A stretch of DNA of 64,000 bases from Brucella pseudogrignonensis (GTDB lineage: Bacteria > Pseudomonadota > Alphaproteobacteria > Rhizobiales > Rhizobiaceae). The translations under genes and the position numbers were made by a program. The stretch is from positions 982,001-1,046,000 of the forward strand of contig NZ_JAVLAT010000002.1 of the NCBI RefSeq assembly GCF_032190615.1, read 5' to 3'. Below, one piece after another: positions 27,930 through 37,490 of the stretch (the stretch's first letter is position 1; the number at the start of each line of letters is the position of its first letter). The notes under the pieces are model-generated. The model worked only from the letters and a program-made list of their open reading frames with translations. It did not search any database and was not told the origin of the DNA.

Positions 27930-29291
27930 TTAACTTATATAACTAATCCATTGATTTTTATATTTTTTATATCCTCCTTGATGCACTGAATAGGTTTGTT
28001 TTTTCACCTTTGGCTTACTTGCCTCTGCTAGCAATCCTGCGCCTAAAGCAGTGCCTGTTGTGCCTGAGACAGCAATCACATCACGCCCGGAAAAGCCCGA
28101 AAGGGCCTCAAGAAATACGCTATTCAATGCGAACGGTCCCTCGACAATAATGGGTCCATCAGCATCTAAAAGTTCAAGACAGGCATTTGTCATCAATGCA
28201 GCATAAAGGCATGCGGCGACATATCTTTCGGCTTTACTCGCATACTCTGCATTAACCCATCGCTGTACACTGTCTGGATATGGTCCACATCCCGGAACAG
28301 CAGAGGGCAGTGCCATCAAAGCTTGATTAAGCACGGTACTAAGCACAGCCTTCAGTTCGCTTGGGCTGGGAGATGCGAGATCAGCCGTCATCATATTGAA
28401 CTCGCGCCCGCCCATATAGCGTGCGGAAGGGACGGCACGTCCATAAGCATCGACATTGGCCAGTGTGTCACGTTTTGGATCAAGTCCTGCGAGATCACCT
28501 CCAACGGCAAAGCACACCACCCATGTGCCAGTCGAGACAACGGAAAACGGCGGGTTTCTGTCCAAAAGGTGCGCCAGTAGCGATGCGTTAGAGTCATGGA
28601 TGCCGCAATAGACTGGCACGAGAGAAGATATGCCGATTTTATGCGCCAGATCCTGATGTATCTGCCCCAAAACATCGAATGCCGAACGCAAGGGTGGAAA
28701 TTTTCCTTCAAGGCCAAGGCTTTCAACCAGCGGTGAATAGCTGCCTGTTTTCGGAAGCCAGAGATCCGTATGGCAGCCAAGTGATGTTGCCTCCACTGAT
28801 GGCACACCTGTCAGCCGATACGCCCAATATTGCGGGTAGGTGAGGATGAGGTTTACATTCGAAAACTGTTCGAGAAACGATGATTTCAAATAATGGAGCT
28901 GTGCGCCAAGATTTAGTCCAGCGCCCAGTGATGGTGAAAAGGTTTCTTCAAAAGGCGGTTTGATGCCAGCGTAAGCAGACCGGATTTCCGGTGCATACTC
29001 ATGCTCATAATCGAGCACAGGCATTGCGAGGTTACCCGTATCATCCAGTAGCAAAGCACAGGCGCCGTGGGTTGTGATGGATATGGCATCAAATCCCGAG
29101 TTTTGTGCAAAATCGGTGAGGCTTTTCAGAAAAAACTGCCAGAGCGCTTCGATATCATAATGCGGATAGGGACCGTCCCGCAAAACACGGTTTGGCGTGC
29201 GATGAACGGCGATTTCACTCCCAGTTTTTGCATCGAGCAGCACAACCTTGGCATTTGTTTTGCCTATATCGAGAATGGCAATGCGTTTCAT
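27930..29291 (-). CDS. rhaK: L-rhamnulose kinase (FGGY family)
   Basis: A 453-residue FGGY-family sugar kinase. The phosphate-binding loop [15 protein letters not shown] is at residues 5-19 and the C-terminal ATP-binding region [19 protein letters not shown] near 410-430. In Rhizobium leguminosarum, RhaK phosphorylates rhamnulose and is also needed for rhamnose uptake by the ABC transporter of the same operon. It is the last gene of the rhaRSTPQUK-type operon, overlapping rhaU by four bases. Confidence 0.9.
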   Translation of the reverse strand: MKRIAILDIGKTNAKVVLLDAKTGSEIAVHRTPNRVLRDGPYPHYDIEALWQFFLKSLTDFAQNSGFDAISITTHGACALLLDDTGNLAMPVLDYEHEYAPEIRSAYAGIKPPFEETFSPSLGAGLNLGAQLHYLKSSFLEQFSNVNLILTYPQYWAYRLTGVPSVEATSLGCHTDLWLPKTGSYSPLVESLGLEGKFPPLRSAFDVLGQIHQDLAHKIGISSLVPVYCGIHDSNASLLAHLLDRNPPFSVVSTGTWVVCFAVGGDLAGLDPKRDTLANVDAYGRAVPSARYMGGREFNMMTADLASPSPSELKAVLSTVLNQALMALPSAVPGCGPYPDSVQRWVNAEYASKAERYVAACLYAALMTNACLELLDADGPIIVEGPFALNSVFLEALSGFSGRDVIAVSGTTGTALGAGLLAEASKPKVKKQTYSVHQGGYKKYKNQWISYIS

Positions 29292-29608
29292 GGCATATGA
29301 AAGACGGGTTTGAGGTCGATGGAAACCGGAGAATTATCGGCATTCGTTTCCATGATGTCAGCCATATGCGCCCACCACTTCTTCATAACCGGATGATCTG
29401 GCAGCGCTGCCATGCCGTGCGTCTTGGTTCGGGTAAGCGCGCTGAAAAGGACATGTGTGTCTTCATCCAGCCAGATCGTATAATCAGACACACCAGCTTC
29501 GTGTAGCAAATCGATCAGCTCCGGCCATATTTCATCGTGGCGGCGTCGATATTCGGCTTCCTGGCCAGCGTGAAGTTTCATGCGAAAAGCATAGCGCTCG
29601 GCTGTCAT
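29288..29608 (-). CDS. rhaU: L-rhamnose mutarotase
   Basis: 106 residues, the length of the RhaM/RhaU mutarotase family, which interconverts alpha and beta L-rhamnose. The conserved [38 protein letters not shown] spans residues 18-55, including the His of the active site, and WWAHMADIM sits near the end. Start and stop overlap its neighbours, showing tight coupling. Confidence 0.92.
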   Translation of the reverse strand: MTAERYAFRMKLHAGQEAEYRRRHDEIWPELIDLLHEAGVSDYTIWLDEDTHVLFSALTRTKTHGMAALPDHPVMKKWWAHMADIMETNADNSPVSIDLKPVFHMP

Positions 29609-30606
29609 GTTTTACGCCTTGCTTTGAACTTTCGGCCAAGGATAGGCAACGAGATCGTGATGATCAGCAAAAGCCCGATGAAGATGGACATAACGATGCC
29701 CGGCACATTGAGAAGGCCAAGGCCGAAGGTCACAAGCCCCATCACAAAGGCCGCGATTACAACGCCGATGATGCTGCCTGCGCCGCCGAGGATCGACACA
29801 CCGCCGAGCACGACCATCGTGATGATTTCAAGCTCCCAGCCCTGCGCGATGGATGGCCGAGTAGAGCCAAGGCGTGAGGTGAGACATACGGCAGCGATAC
29901 CACTCATCAGACCCGTCAGCATGAACAATGTAAACTTCATGCGCTCAACAGGTATGCCCGAAAATCGGGAAGCAAATTCATTATTACCAATAGCGTAAAT
30001 ACGGCGACCAAAGCTTGTTGCATGCAGCAGGACGCCGAAAATCAGTGCAAAAGCGATGAACAGCACAAACTCAAACGAGAAAACCCAGACGACATAGCCC
30101 TGTCCGAAATAAGCGAAGCTTTCCGGATAACCGCCATAGGCTTTGTCGCCGAGTACAATATAGGAAATGCCACGAAACAGGCTCATCGTACCGATGGTGA
30201 CAACGATGGAGGGAAGCTTGAGTCCGGCTACAAGCCCGCCATTGATCGCCCCGCAAACAAGACCTGTAGCGATACCGATCAACACGAGACAGGGCGTGCC
30301 TACACCCATCTGAGCTGCGGCTCCCATGGCGGTCGATGCTAAAGCAATGATCGCAGCCACCGACAGGTCGATCTCACCGGAGATGATGAGCAAAGTCATA
30401 GCAAAGGCAATGAGCGCTTTTTCGGTGAAATTGAACGTTGCGTCTGAAAGGTTCCAGGCATTGAGGAAATATGGCGAGGCAAATGAATTGGCGATGAAAA
30501 TCGCAATCGCCACACCAAACAACAACATTTCCCAACTGGCAAACAGCCGCGTGTAGGACGTTCCCAGCCGATCCGGGATATGACGGCGTTCCGTTATCTC
30601 GCTCAC
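29605..30606 (-). CDS. rhaQ: Rhamnose ABC transporter permease RhaQ
   Basis: 333-residue inner-membrane permease of the BPD_transp_2 (carbohydrate uptake class 2, ribose-type) family, with eight or more hydrophobic helices. The [23 protein letters not shown] segment and the [22 protein letters not shown] motif near 240-260 are family signatures. It pairs with RhaP. It overlaps both rhaP and rhaU by four bases. Confidence 0.9.
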   Translation of the reverse strand: MSEITERRHIPDRLGTSYTRLFASWEMLLFGVAIAIFIANSFASPYFLNAWNLSDATFNFTEKALIAFAMTLLIISGEIDLSVAAIIALASTAMGAAAQMGVGTPCLVLIGIATGLVCGAINGGLVAGLKLPSIVVTIGTMSLFRGISYIVLGDKAYGGYPESFAYFGQGYVVWVFSFEFVLFIAFALIFGVLLHATSFGRRIYAIGNNEFASRFSGIPVERMKFTLFMLTGLMSGIAAVCLTSRLGSTRPSIAQGWELEIITMVVLGGVSILGGAGSIIGVVIAAFVMGLVTFGLGLLNVPGIVMSIFIGLLLIITISLPILGRKFKARRKT

Positions 30607-31601
30607 GCTGCTGACTCCTCATAAGTCTTTGCGGCCTTGTCGCGCAGAATAATGCGTCCGCCGCGTTTCTCCTGTCGGGCATTGAAGATTACGGCTGCGA
30701 TGATAACCGCGCCGGAAATCGCCATTTGCCAGAAGGGTGAGATGTTGATGACGGGCAGGGCGTTTTTAATGACGCCGAGAAACAGCGCACCCAGCACTGC
30801 GCCGAAGGCCGTGCCAATGCCGCCGATGATTGAAATCCCGCCGATCACGCAGGCAGCAACGCTGTCGAGTTCAAACCCGTTGGCTATATCGACATAAGCA
30901 ACCGCATAGCGTGAAACCCAGAGATAACCGCACAACCCTGCCAATGAGCCGGACAGCACAAAGGCGAAGAAACGCGTACGGCCCACATCGATACCGGCAT
31001 AGACCGCAGCCGTTGGATTGCCACCTGATGCATAAAGTGCTCGTCCAAAGAAGCTGCGGGTGAGCAATACATAGATGAGGCCGATAATGAGCAGCGCCGT
31101 CCAGCCAAGGAGCGGAAGCCACAGAAACACGGTGCGTGGCGTATTAAGAAACGGTCCGGTCATCTGATGAGCATTGACCCAGCCACCACCCGACACAACA
31201 AAGGCCATACCGCGATAGATGGTCAGTGTGCCAAGTGTGACCACAATGGCTGGAATATCCAGCTTCCAAACCAGTATGCCATTGATCGCACCCAGAATGG
31301 CACCAATGCCTACGGCTGCAACAATTAACACGACCAGCGGTATTTCGGGGTAGGCGGCATTGAGCATCGCCACCGCCATGCCGGTAAATGCCAGATTGGC
31401 GGCGACCGAAAGATCAATGGACTTTGTCAGGATCACCGACATCTGGCCAAGGGCCAGAATAATCAGGATCGACGTATCGTTGAAAATGTTCGCGAGATTG
31501 CGTGGCGAACTAAAACCCGGCGCACGCATTGAGAACAGCCCGATCATGATTGCAATGATGACAAGAAGCAGGAGTTCGCGCTGTTTGAGAAGCTGTTTCA
31601 T
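30603..31601 (-). CDS. rhaP: Rhamnose ABC transporter permease RhaP
   Basis: 332-residue partner permease of the same class. The TKSIDLSVAANLAFTGMAVAM helix and the GGISIIGGIGTAFGAVLGALFLG motif mirror those of RhaQ, showing that the two arose by duplication. The C-terminal tail is hydrophilic and cytosolic. Confidence 0.9.
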   Translation of the reverse strand: MKQLLKQRELLLLVIIAIMIGLFSMRAPGFSSPRNLANIFNDTSILIILALGQMSVILTKSIDLSVAANLAFTGMAVAMLNAAYPEIPLVVLIVAAVGIGAILGAINGILVWKLDIPAIVVTLGTLTIYRGMAFVVSGGGWVNAHQMTGPFLNTPRTVFLWLPLLGWTALLIIGLIYVLLTRSFFGRALYASGGNPTAAVYAGIDVGRTRFFAFVLSGSLAGLCGYLWVSRYAVAYVDIANGFELDSVAACVIGGISIIGGIGTAFGAVLGALFLGVIKNALPVINISPFWQMAISGAVIIAAVIFNARQEKRGGRIILRDKAAKTYEESAA

Positions 31602-31604
31602 ATC

Positions 31605-33161
31605 TTACTCCGCATTCTCACCGGCATTTCCAGTGGCCGCGCGCACCAGAACTTCGGCATCGAGATCGGCACGATCAAAAATGCCTTCCACCAGCCCTTC
31701 GCGCATCACCATGACACGATCCGACATACCTATAATTTCGGGTAGCTCGGACGAGATCATGATGATACTCAGTCCTTCTGCAGCCAACTCGCTAATAAAT
31801 TCATGCACGGCTGCTTTCGAGCCAATGTCGATGCCTTTGGTCGGTTCATCGAGAATGATGACCTTTGGATGGGTCGCGAGCCATTTACCGATAACCACTT
31901 TCTGCTGATTGCCGCCGGAAAGCGTTCCCACCGGCACAGAAAGCGCGGCGGCGCGCAAATCAAACCGCTCCGCATATTTGCGTGCGAGCTTAAATTCCTG
32001 TGCAATGCGCAGGAAACCATCGCGTGATGTACGCTTAAGCGAGGGCAGGGAGATGTTCTGGAAAATCGGCATTTGCAAAATAGCGCCATGCCGCCCGCGT
32101 TCCTCCGGCACATAGACAATGCCCTGAGCAATTGCATCGCCCGAGCGGCGGATTTTGATTTCTTTGCCTTCCAGCACAACTTGACCGGATGAGGGCGTCG
32201 TCATGCCAAACAGCGATTGAGCGAACTCAGAACGACCAGCGCCCACCAGACCATAGACACCGAGAATTTCACCGCGCCGCAGTTCAAAGGATATATCGCG
32301 AAACTCGGTCGGATGAGAATAATTCACAACCTTCAGCACCGTGTTGCCAAGCGCAACATCCTGTTTGGGAAAAGCCTTTTCCACCGAACGTCCAACCATC
32401 AGCCGGACAATTTCGCGTTCATTCATTTCCGACAATAGTCCGTGCCCGACCGCACAACCGTCGCGGAACACCGCGTACCGATCCGCTATTTCATAAACTT
32501 CATCGAATTTGTGGCTGATGAACAGGATTGCTTTGCCCTGTGATTTCAGTCGCTCGACGATGCGGAAAAGATCATCAACTTCCTTGCGTGACAGAGCTGC
32601 TGTCGGTTCATCCATAATGACGACGCGGGAATTCACCGAAAGCGCACGTGCAATCGCCACCAGATGCCGTTGCGCGATGGAAAGCTCTCGCAACTTGATA
32701 CGAGCATCAACCGTGATTTCCAGCGAAGAGAGCAGGGCCTGGGCCCGTGCAAAGACTGCTGCCCAATTGACGAAGCCAAGCTTCGTGCGGGGGGCGTGGC
32801 CGAGATAGATATTCTCGCCAACGGATAATTCATCGAAAAGCACCGTCTCCTGATGAATGGCGGTTACACCAGCGTCGGTCGCATCCTGCGCAGTCGAAAA
32901 ATGAACCGGCTGACCATCAATCAGAATTTCGCCTTCGTCCGGGTGATAAATTCCCGTCAGAATTTTGACGAGCGTCGACTTGCCCGCTCCGTTTTCACCA
33001 ATCAGTGCTGTTACCTGGCCTGAATAGAGCGCGATATTGACGTTATCGAGCGCTCGCACTCCGGGAAATGTCTTGGCAATGCCGCGCATTTCCAGCAAAG
33101 GCGTGTCCGGATGGCTGGCAGGCAACACCGATTGCCCGCTTTTCTGCAAAGCTGCATTCAT
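31605..33161 (-). CDS. rhaT: Rhamnose ABC transporter ATPase RhaT
   Basis: 518-residue ATPase with two nucleotide-binding domains, as in RbsA/XylG. The first has Walker A GENGAGKST near residue 57 and Walker B VVIMDEP; the second has the signature LSGGNQQKVVIGKWLA and Walker B VIILDEPTKGID. The second P-loop, GLVGAGRSE, is degenerate (Arg for Lys), as usual in this class. The name follows the rhizobial scheme and should not be confused with the E. coli RhaT symporter. Confidence 0.9.
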   Translation of the reverse strand: MNAALQKSGQSVLPASHPDTPLLEMRGIAKTFPGVRALDNVNIALYSGQVTALIGENGAGKSTLVKILTGIYHPDEGEILIDGQPVHFSTAQDATDAGVTAIHQETVLFDELSVGENIYLGHAPRTKLGFVNWAAVFARAQALLSSLEITVDARIKLRELSIAQRHLVAIARALSVNSRVVIMDEPTAALSRKEVDDLFRIVERLKSQGKAILFISHKFDEVYEIADRYAVFRDGCAVGHGLLSEMNEREIVRLMVGRSVEKAFPKQDVALGNTVLKVVNYSHPTEFRDISFELRRGEILGVYGLVGAGRSEFAQSLFGMTTPSSGQVVLEGKEIKIRRSGDAIAQGIVYVPEERGRHGAILQMPIFQNISLPSLKRTSRDGFLRIAQEFKLARKYAERFDLRAAALSVPVGTLSGGNQQKVVIGKWLATHPKVIILDEPTKGIDIGSKAAVHEFISELAAEGLSIIMISSELPEIIGMSDRVMVMREGLVEGIFDRADLDAEVLVRAATGNAGENAE

Positions 33162-33193
33162 CAGAAATACCTGAATTCAATTCGGAAAATGAT

Positions 33194-33222
33194 GGCGGTG
33201 CAAGATTATCCCTCGCACCGCC
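33194..33222 (-). terminator. Intercistronic hairpin between rhaS and rhaT
   Basis: GGCGGTGC and GCACCGCC form an 8-bp stem 16 bases after the rhaS stop, followed on the minus strand by ATCATTTT. Partial termination or mRNA stabilisation here would give more binding protein than ATPase, a common arrangement. Confidence 0.6.
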
Positions 33223-33238
33223 AGCCTCAATCTTAAAA

Positions 33239-34234
33239 TTAAAAGACCTTGGAGAATTCGTCGATGTTCGATGCGTCATAGATAAATGGATCGCTCATCG
33301 CGGCTTCGCCATTTTCTCCAATTTTGATTTTGCCCATGCGACCGGCTTCGATTTCCGAGCCCGGCTTGCCGTCTGCATCACCCTTTACAAGATGGTAGGC
33401 AATTTGCGTTGCAGAATAACCCAGATCGATCGGGTTCCAGATCGCGAATTCCTTGGTTGCACCCGACTTGATGGCGCCAGCCATTTCAGACGGCAGACCA
33501 AGGCCGGTTACATAAACATCACCGATCTTGCCTGCGTCTTTGACAGCCTGCGAGGCAGCAAGCACGCCAACCGTAGTTGGAGCGACAATCACCTTCACAT
33601 CAGGATTGGAAGTGAGGAGGCCCTGTGCTTCACGGTAGCTTTTGTCGGCAAGGTCATCACCGTAAACGGTGGTGACGAGATTAAGACCCGGAAAATCCTG
33701 GAGCTGCTTCTTCATCTCGTCGATCCAGATATTCTGGTTGGTCGAGGTGGTCGTTGCCGAAAGGATCGCGAAATCACCCTTACCATCTGGCAAATGATGC
33801 GCTGCCAGCGTCAGGCACATTTTGCCGATCAGATCGTTCGATGATGGATTGAGATGGACGATGCGGCCTTCAGGCGCGACACCGGAATCCCACGAGATAA
33901 CCTTAATACCGCGCTGCGCAGCCTTTTTGAGAGCTGGAACAACTGCATCCGGATCATTTGCCGAAATTGCAATCGCATCAACGCCTTGTGCAATCAGCGA
34001 ATTAATGACTTCAATCTGACCTTCCGCAGTCGTTGTCGTTGGTCCGGTGTAGATGACTTCAACGCCACCCAATTCCTTGGCAGCTTCCTGTGCGCCCTTA
34101 TTGGCCGCTTCAAAAAAGCCATTGCCCAACGATTTCGCAACGAGTGCGATTTTCATGTCAGCAGCCTGCGCCGCAGTTGCCATGAAAGCAACGGCCAGCG
34201 CTGTGCTTAATGCCAGTTTCTTAAAAAGTTTCAT
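33239..34234 (-). CDS. rhaS: Rhamnose-binding periplasmic protein RhaS
   Basis: 331 residues with a clear signal peptide (KLFKKLALSTALAVAFMATAAQAA, cleavage after about residue 24) and a type I periplasmic sugar-binding fold of the ribose/rhamnose group. The GFFEAANKGAQEAAKELGG and QGVDAIAISANDPDAVVPALKKA segments are typical. It is the substrate receptor for RhaTPQ. Codon use matches the operon. Confidence 0.9.
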   Translation of the reverse strand: MKLFKKLALSTALAVAFMATAAQAADMKIALVAKSLGNGFFEAANKGAQEAAKELGGVEVIYTGPTTTTAEGQIEVINSLIAQGVDAIAISANDPDAVVPALKKAAQRGIKVISWDSGVAPEGRIVHLNPSSNDLIGKMCLTLAAHHLPDGKGDFAILSATTTSTNQNIWIDEMKKQLQDFPGLNLVTTVYGDDLADKSYREAQGLLTSNPDVKVIVAPTTVGVLAASQAVKDAGKIGDVYVTGLGLPSEMAGAIKSGATKEFAIWNPIDLGYSATQIAYHLVKGDADGKPGSEIEAGRMGKIKIGENGEAAMSDPFIYDASNIDEFSKVF

Positions 34235-34278
34235 GTCCCATTCCTCCCGATTAAGAACAATCCGATTTATATTAAAGC

Positions 34279-35103
34279 TCAGGCAACTTCTGTGGTCTCC
34301 CCCCGATCGTTACCCTTGCCAGCATTTGCAGAGATTGGCGTTACGATGAGCCGGATACCTGCATTTTCGACCATCCGCCGTGCATCATCCGAAATGCCGT
34401 CATCGGTGATCAGCGTGCTGACCCGATCAAGAGGGCAGAGGATGAGGCTTGAACGGCGGGTGAATTTCGATGAATCGACCATCAGGACGATTTCATCCGC
34501 CTGGCCCATCAGCTTTTGTTCGCTTTGAATAACCAGAGCGTCTGCTTCCATCACGCCAAGCGGGCTGATGCCCTGGCATCCCAAAAACATGCGTCGTCCG
34601 TAAAAGTTGCGGATCACGTCATTGTCGAAAGGCGACAGAATAAGACTTTGCTCGCGATAAATAGCGCCGCCCGGAACCAGCACAGTGCTTTTAGACTGCC
34701 GCAAAAGATGCTCAGCGATTGCAAAAGAGTTGGTCAGCACCTGCATACGGCGCGCAGCAAGGTAATGCACCATCTGAAAGGTGGTCGAGCCACCGTTTAT
34801 GATAATACTGTCGCCTTCTTCACAGAGGGATACGGCTTCGCGCGCAATTGCTCGTTTGCGATCCGTATTTTCGGTTTCCGACACTTTGAACGGCCTGCTG
34901 GCAAGGCTTGCAAACTGCGGCGGATGAATTGCTTCCGCACCACCGCGCACACGTTTGATACGTCCTTGCATATGAAGCGATGCAATGTCGCGCCGAAGGG
35001 TCGCTTCCGACGCCTCCGTCAGTTCCACCAGATCCTGAATGGTAATCACCGGCTTTTCCTGAACAGCAGTCAGGATAATACGGTGGCGCTCTCTCTCGTG
35101 CAT
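34279..35103 (-). CDS. rhaR: DeoR-family transcriptional repressor RhaR
   Basis: About 274 residues. The N-terminal helix-turn-helix (VITIQDLVELTEASEATLRRDIASLHMQGRIKRVRGGA, residues 20-57) is the DeoR type; the C-terminal domain (DSIIINGGSTTFQMVHYLAAR) is a sugar-phosphate-sensing phosphosugar-isomerase fold. In rhizobia RhaR represses the rha operons. I start it at the ATG at 35103, preceded by AAGGAGGAG; the frame extends upstream to 35133 with no support. First gene of the minus-strand operon, divergent from rhaD. Confidence 0.88.
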   Translation of the reverse strand: MHERERHRIILTAVQEKPVITIQDLVELTEASEATLRRDIASLHMQGRIKRVRGGAEAIHPPQFASLASRPFKVSETENTDRKRAIAREAVSLCEEGDSIIINGGSTTFQMVHYLAARRMQVLTNSFAIAEHLLRQSKSTVLVPGGAIYREQSLILSPFDNDVIRNFYGRRMFLGCQGISPLGVMEADALVIQSEQKLMGQADEIVLMVDSSKFTRRSSLILCPLDRVSTLITDDGISDDARRMVENAGIRLIVTPISANAGKGNDRGETTEVA

Positions 35104-35188
35104 GGCTCCTCCTTCTTCATCTATCAAACACAAACGCAGACAGTGTCAATCATTAATAATCATAATCGCGCAAAAATAATTAAACAGC

Positions 35189-35263
35189 ATGATCATTTAT
35201 GATCGTTTGCGATTGACATCAATTTACTTAATGCGCCATATCTTCCCTCAACATGATCGTTTG
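35189..35263. promoter_or_regulatory. Repeated operator-like motifs in the divergent rha promoter
   Basis: ATGATCATTT at 35189, ATGATCGTTTG at 35199-35209 and ATGATCGTTTG again at 35253-35263 all lie between rhaR and rhaD. A TTGACA box at 35213-35218 with CATATC 18 bases later fits a promoter toward rhaD and would be flanked by the repeats on both sides. This is the expected layout for RhaR repression of both directions, but binding is inferred. Confidence 0.5.
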
Positions 35264-35317
35264 TGCGCGAAAAGGAAAGTGCATAATCCGGTCTTCACCA
35301 TAAAACGGGAGGAAAAT

Positions 35318-37414
35318 ATGGTGGCCCATAGCCAGCTCTTGGATAATCGCTGGGACGACGCCAAAGCAGCAACGCTGGATGAACCGGGAAAATTGCTTTA
35401 CCGCTCAAACCTGCTCGGTTCCGATAAGCGCATTACCAATTATGGTGGCGGGAATACATCGGCCAAGGTTCAGGAAACCGACCCGCTTACCGGGAAGACA
35501 GTTCCGGTGCTCTGGGTCAAGGGTTCGGGCGGCGATGTCGGCACGATTAAGCTTGACGGTTTTGCTACACTTTATCAGGAAAAACTCGATGCATTGAAAG
35601 GCATTTATAAGGGTGTTGAAGATGAAGACCGCATGGTCGGCTTCCTTCCGCACTGCACATTCAATCTTAATCCTCGTGCCGCTTCCATCGATACGCCGTT
35701 GCATGGCTTTGTTCCGTTCACTCACGTTGATCACATGCATCCTGATGCGATCATTGCAATTGCCGCATCAAAGAACTCGCGCGAGCTAACTGCCGAGATT
35801 TTTGGCGATGAAATCGGCTGGCTGCCATGGCGTCGTCCGGGCTTTCAACTTGGTCTTGATCTTGAAGCCTTTGTGAAAGCAAATCCGAACGCCAAGGGCG
35901 TAGTTCTTGAGAGCCATGGTCTTTTTACTTGGGCCAATGACGCTAAGGGCTGCTATGAACTGACGCTTGCCATTATTAACAAGGCTATCGAATGGCTTGA
36001 TAAGAAGGGTGAAGGCAAGGCCACTTTTGGCGGTTCCGTAACCCAAAGCCTTGATGCTTCGGAACGCCGTGCAATTGCTGCGCGTCTCATGCCAGAGATA
36101 CGCGGGTTGATCGGAAACGAAGAGCGCAAGCTTGGCCATTTCGATGATCAGGATGCAGTTCTGCAATTCGTCAATTCAAAAGAATTGGAAAAACTCTCAC
36201 GCCTTGGCACATCTTGCCCGGATCACTTCCTGCGCACGAAAATTCGCCCGCTTGTGGTCGATTTTGATCCCGCGAAGCCGGATATTGATGGTGTGGTTGC
36301 TGGTCTTGAAACTGCCCTCGAATCCTATCGTGCTGATTACACGCGCTATTATGAGAGCTGCAAGCACGACAATTCGCCGAAAATGCGCGATCCCAACCCG
36401 GTCATTTTCCTGATTCCAGGCGTTGGCATGTTGTCTTTTGCGCGCGACAAAGCGACAGCACGTATTGCTGGTGAGTTCTACGTCAACGCGATCAATGTCA
36501 TGCGCGGCGCATCATCCGTATCTGAATATCAGGGGCTGCCCGAACAGGAAGCCTTCGATATTGAATATTGGCTGCTTGAAGAGGCCAAACTCCAGCGTAT
36601 GCCGAAGCCTAAAAGCCTGGCCGGGCGCATTGCGTTGATTACCGGCGGCGCGGGGGGAATCGGTTACGCGACGGCTGAGCGTCTGGCAGGTGAGGGTGCT
36701 TGCGTGGTTCTGGCAGATATTGACGCAGAATCGCTCAAAACCGCTCACGCAAATCTCGCCAATCGTTTTGGATCCGATCAGGTTCGCAGCGTCGAGCTGA
36801 ACGTCACCAATGAAAGTGCGGTCATCAACGCTTTCACAGAGGCAAGCGTGGAACTGGGCGGTATTGATATATTGGTTTCAAATGCTGGTATTGCATCGTC
36901 TGCTTCAGTCGAAAATACCGAGCTTTCGATGTGGAACCGCAATATCGACATACTTGCGACAGGATATTTTCTTGTTTCTCGTGAGGCATTCCGGCTTTTC
37001 CGGCGCCAAAAACTTGGCGGAAACGTGGTTTTCGTTGCTTCCAAGAATGGGCTCGCCGCTTCGCCGGGCGCATCCGCCTATTGCACGGCAAAGGCTGCGG
37101 AAATCCATCTGGCGCGTTGTCTTGCCCTCGAAGGTGCCGAAGCTGGTATTCGTGTGAATGTGGTCAACCCGGATGCTGTGCTGCGCGGTTCAAAAATCTG
37201 GGACGGCGAATGGCGCGAACAGCGTGCTGCATCGTCAAAGATTGATGTGACTGAACTGGAAGAACATTATCGGAAGCGCTCGCTGCTCAAGCTTAATGTA
37301 CTGCCGGAAGATATTGCAGAAGCGATCTACTTCCTTGCAAGCGATGCATCGGCCAAGTCCACCGGCAACATCATCAATGTTGACGCCGGAAACCAGCAGA
37401 GCTTCCCGCGCTGA
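35318..37414 (+). CDS. rhaD: Bifunctional rhamnulose-1-phosphate aldolase / lactaldehyde dehydrogenase
   Basis: 698-residue fusion. The N-terminal ~400 residues are a class II aldolase (NYGGGNTSAKV, FVPFTHVDHMHPDAIIAIA with the metal His pair, ESHGLFTW). The C-terminal ~265 residues are a short-chain dehydrogenase with the NAD loop TGGAGGIG and the catalytic SAYCTAK (Tyr and Lys). The aldolase should cleave rhamnulose-1-phosphate to dihydroxyacetone phosphate and L-lactaldehyde, which the second half oxidises or reduces. The ATG at 35318 is preceded by GGGAGGA at 35307; the open frame to 35189 overlaps the operators. It is co-transcribed with rhaI, 76 bases downstream. Confidence 0.92.
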   Translation: MVAHSQLLDNRWDDAKAATLDEPGKLLYRSNLLGSDKRITNYGGGNTSAKVQETDPLTGKTVPVLWVKGSGGDVGTIKLDGFATLYQEKLDALKGIYKGVEDEDRMVGFLPHCTFNLNPRAASIDTPLHGFVPFTHVDHMHPDAIIAIAASKNSRELTAEIFGDEIGWLPWRRPGFQLGLDLEAFVKANPNAKGVVLESHGLFTWANDAKGCYELTLAIINKAIEWLDKKGEGKATFGGSVTQSLDASERRAIAARLMPEIRGLIGNEERKLGHFDDQDAVLQFVNSKELEKLSRLGTSCPDHFLRTKIRPLVVDFDPAKPDIDGVVAGLETALESYRADYTRYYESCKHDNSPKMRDPNPVIFLIPGVGMLSFARDKATARIAGEFYVNAINVMRGASSVSEYQGLPEQEAFDIEYWLLEEAKLQRMPKPKSLAGRIALITGGAGGIGYATAERLAGEGACVVLADIDAESLKTAHANLANRFGSDQVRSVELNVTNESAVINAFTEASVELGGIDILVSNAGIASSASVENTELSMWNRNIDILATGYFLVSREAFRLFRRQKLGGNVVFVASKNGLAASPGASAYCTAKAAEIHLARCLALEGAEAGIRVNVVNPDAVLRGSKIWDGEWREQRAASSKIDVTELEEHYRKRSLLKLNVLPEDIAEAIYFLASDASAKSTGNIINVDAGNQQSFPR

Positions 37415-37490
37415 TTACTCAGAAGGCAGGTAAGGCGATCTTGCCTTTCTGTCTTTTATTCAAGAAATTGAGGACATTCTGGGAGGAACC

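Noticed and set aside
33068..33844. 258-codon plus-strand frame over the rhaS end
   Set aside because: Antisense to rhaS and to the rhaS-rhaT gap; no ribosome site and no recognisable motifs.
34516..35202. 228-codon plus-strand frame over rhaR
   Set aside because: Antisense to the DeoR repressor; the start lies within rhaR and the sequence looks random.
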